Shown piece after piece: positions 63,401 through 64,000 of a stretch of DNA of 64,000 nt; within the stretch, counting starts at the first letter, position 1, and each line of letters opens with the position of its first letter. The notes beneath the pieces were generated by a model. That model was not told where the DNA came from. It saw nothing but the letters and a program-made list of their open reading frames with translations, and searched no databases. The translations under genes were made by a program, and so were the position numbers. This DNA comes from an uncultured Saprospiraceae bacterium (lineage in GTDB: Bacteria; Bacteroidota; Bacteroidia; Chitinophagales; Saprospiraceae): contig CAKZTD010000060.1 in assembly GCA_937921595.1 (NCBI GenBank), positions 25,719-89,718 of the forward strand, written 5' to 3'.

Positions 63401-63795
63401 AGTTGAATGTTGATGGTGAAGTTTTCGATTTAACGATGGAAGATTTTGAAATCTCTACAGAAGATATTCCTGGTTGGTTAGTTGCCAATGATGGCACTTT
63501 GACTGTTGCTTTGGATGTGACTTTGACCGAGGATTTACTCGACGAAGGTATCGCTCGAGAATTGGTGAATCGTATTCAAAATATACGTAAGAATAAAGAC
63601 TTCAATGTAACAGATAAAATCGTAATCGTATTAGAAAAACATGATGCGATTAATTCAGCTATCGAAAAATATGGCGATTATATTTGCAATGAAGTTTTGG
63701 CGACTCGGCTTGATCTTTCTGATGATATTAAAGAAGGAGATTCTATTGAATTGACGGATGAGATAACGTTGAAGATTCAGGTAAAATTAGCCTAA
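60448..63795 (+). CDS. ileS: Isoleucyl-tRNA synthetase
   Basis: 1115 residues, the long type of class I IleRS. It charges tRNA-Ile in the cytoplasm. The class I signature appears as P-S-A-N-G-K-P-G-I-H-H (about 47-57), the editing (CP1) domain follows (about 190-420, with TTPWTLPSNTAL), the K-M-S-K-S motif lies at about 662-666, and an anticodon-binding part ends the protein. The single ATG at 60448 fits the family N-terminus. No mupirocin-type exclusion can be judged. Confidence 0.97.
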   Translation: MYKEYKNLNLPEIDKEILAFWEANEVFEKSINQRDTENSFVFYEGPPSANGKPGIHHVIARTVKDLFCRFHTMKGERVERKGGWDTHGLPIELSVEKELGITKEDIGTKISVDDYNKACKETVMRYKDMWDDITRKMGYWVDLENPYITFENNYIESVWNILHRLYNKDLLYKGYTIQPFSPAAGTGLSTHELNMPGAYKDVTDTTVVAQFKAVTDSLPDFLKDQGDVHFLAWTTTPWTLPSNTALTVGPKIDYVLVKTFNQYTFEPSNVILAKALVGKQFSGKFVAAEELSDLDNYSKEDKKIPYFIIKEFKGTDLVEIRYEQLLPFVLPAENPENAFRVIQGNFVTTEDGTGIVHTAPTFGSDDAMVAKQANPPIPPMLVMDENDNLVPLVDLQGKFRKELGEFGGAYVKNEYYKDGEAPERSMDVQLSIKLKTENKAFKVEKYKHNYPHCWRTDKPVLYYPLDSWFVRAASMKERMSELNKTINWKPASTGEGRFGKWLENLQDWNLSRSRYWGIPLPIWRTEDGNQEICIGSIEELSKEISKANEKLGLSQEVPKDLHRPYIDEVVLVAENGEKMTRELDLIDVWFDSGSMPYAQWHYPFENQEKFKNNFPADFIAEGVDQTRGWFYTLHAIAVMAFDSVAFKNVVSNGLVQDKNGQKMSKSKGNAVEPFETIGKFGADATRWYMISNAQAWDNLKFDTEGIAEVQRKFFGTLYNTYAFFTLYANIDKFAYEQEEVPMNDRPEIDRWIISLLNTLIQDVEKDFADYEATNATRRIQNFVNDQLSNWYVRLCRRRFWKGDYETDKIAAYQTLYTCMATITKLMAPVAPFFADWMYKNLNEVTNKETQLSVHLVDFPEANTSAIDKALEERMDYAQRISSLVLSLRRRENHRVRQPLQKILLPILDEGFRAQVEGVKDLILSEVNVKEIEYITDASGIIKKRIKPNFKTLGKRLGKNMKAASQAINGFNQDDIAAIEKAGGYQLNVDGEVFDLTMEDFEISTEDIPGWLVANDGTLTVALDVTLTEDLLDEGIARELVNRIQNIRKNKDFNVTDKIVIVLEKHDAINSAIEKYGDYICNEVLATRLDLSDDIKEGDSIELTDEITLKIQVKLA

Positions 63796-63800
63796 GTAGA

Positions 63801-63841
63801 AAGTGCTAGTATCACTCAAAGGATACTAGCACTTACTTTTT
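63801..63841 (+). terminator. Terminator of ileS
   Basis: 13-bp stem AAGTGCTAGTATC (63801-63813) with 63822-63834, loop ACTCAAAG, then ACTTTTTTT. It begins 5 nt after the ileS stop. Confidence 0.9.
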
Positions 63842-63873
63842 TTGAACCACATTAGGCATATAAGAACACATTA
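63837..63873 (+). repeat. Dispersed GAACCACA repeat, copy 2
   Basis: TTTTTTTGAACCACA (63837-63851) is identical to 58436-58450 and continues TTAGGCATATAAGAACACATTA, resembling the ACATTAG/CACATAAG pattern of copy 1. It overlaps the end of the ileS terminator. Confidence 0.6.
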
Positions 63874-63912
63874 AATATATCACTTTACACCGTTCTTAAT
63901 GTCTCTTACTTC

Positions 63913-64000
63913 TTACTTTGCTACTACCAATTTTCGAAGTAGCATTTTTCCTTTCTCTTTATAATGAAAACGCAATAAATACATTCCGTCTGGAACATTA
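63913..64000 (-). CDS. C-terminal end of a T9SS cargo protein (partial)
   Basis: The minus strand from the right edge reads N-V-P-D-G-M-Y-L-L-R-F-H-Y-K-E-K and ends in L-V-V-A-K followed by TAA (63915 to 63913). This is the tail of a T9SS type A sorting domain, the same kind as in the subtilase and GH5 proteins. The rest lies outside the window. Confidence 0.85.
   Translation of the reverse strand, partial: NVPDGMYLLRFHYKEKGKMLLRKLVVAK

Overview
The window is a piece of an AT-rich chromosome from the phylum Bacteroidota. A marine or freshwater Saprospiria-like organism (Lewinella/Saprospiraceae type) is my inference from gene content; no rRNA is present to confirm it. The evidence for the phylum is fourfold: several secreted proteins end in type IX secretion (T9SS) sorting domains; TAnnTTTG promoter boxes sit before many genes and Shine-Dalgarno sequences are mostly absent; lipoproteins and Bacteroidota families (DUF2723, DUF4837, DUF5916, choice-of-anchor proteins) are common; and there is a sigma, anti-sigma, Spy-like cluster. 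There are no tRNA, rRNA, CRISPR, phage or insertion-sequence genes that I can see.

Layout. 0.4-6.1 kb: DUF2723 membrane protein, ribose-5-phosphate isomerase B, secreted M28 peptidase. 6.1-7.2 kb: a non-coding array of three ~223-bp units, each with the same set of hairpins, lying on the minus strand downstream of two tiny ORFs (25 and 80 aa). This is the least ordinary part of the window. 7.4-11.1 kb: htpG with an unusual promoter, then an ECF sigma factor and a membrane zinc-finger/TPR protein. 11.3-12.1 kb: a three-repeat beta-trefoil-like protein behind a LytTR-type direct repeat. 12.3-20.7 kb: DUF4837 lipoprotein, MoxR ATPase, GH28-like protein, an unrecognised secreted protein, a pentapeptide-repeat membrane protein, a VanX-like dipeptidase, and a TlpA lipoprotein behind ligA. 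20.8-31.4 kb: ligA, a hypothetical, a choice-of-anchor V protein, an acyltransferase, CotH, the sigma/anti-sigma/Spy-like cluster, and an EamA transporter. 31.7-38.5 kb: TPR protein, inactive-looking M48 lipoprotein, polyphosphate glucokinase, two lipoprotein peptidyl-prolyl isomerases, a LolE-like permease. 38.6-52.8 kb: GH3/beta-lactamase fusion, TMTC-like protein, TrhO, secreted subtilase, choice-of-anchor B protein, AlkA, 2-oxoglutarate dehydrogenase E2, secreted GH5. 53.1-64 kb: a small membrane protein, DUF5916 protein, a four-gene ABC-transporter cluster with two small secreted cysteine-motif proteins, ROK glucokinase, isoleucyl-tRNA synthetase, and the C-terminus of a T9SS cargo protein.

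How the parts fit. Most genes are housekeeping or cell-envelope genes, with an extracellular polysaccharide and protein degrading theme (GH28-like, GH3, GH5, S8, M28, CotH) and two glucose kinases for the sugars released. Regulation visible in the DNA includes strong bidirectional terminators between convergent genes, TAnnTTTG promoters (two of them so close to the start codon that the mRNAs may be leaderless), a palindrome plus -24/-12-like element before htpG, a LytTR site, an orphan terminator in a divergent intergenic region suggesting a small RNA, and a 26-nt-arm hairpin over a TTG start.
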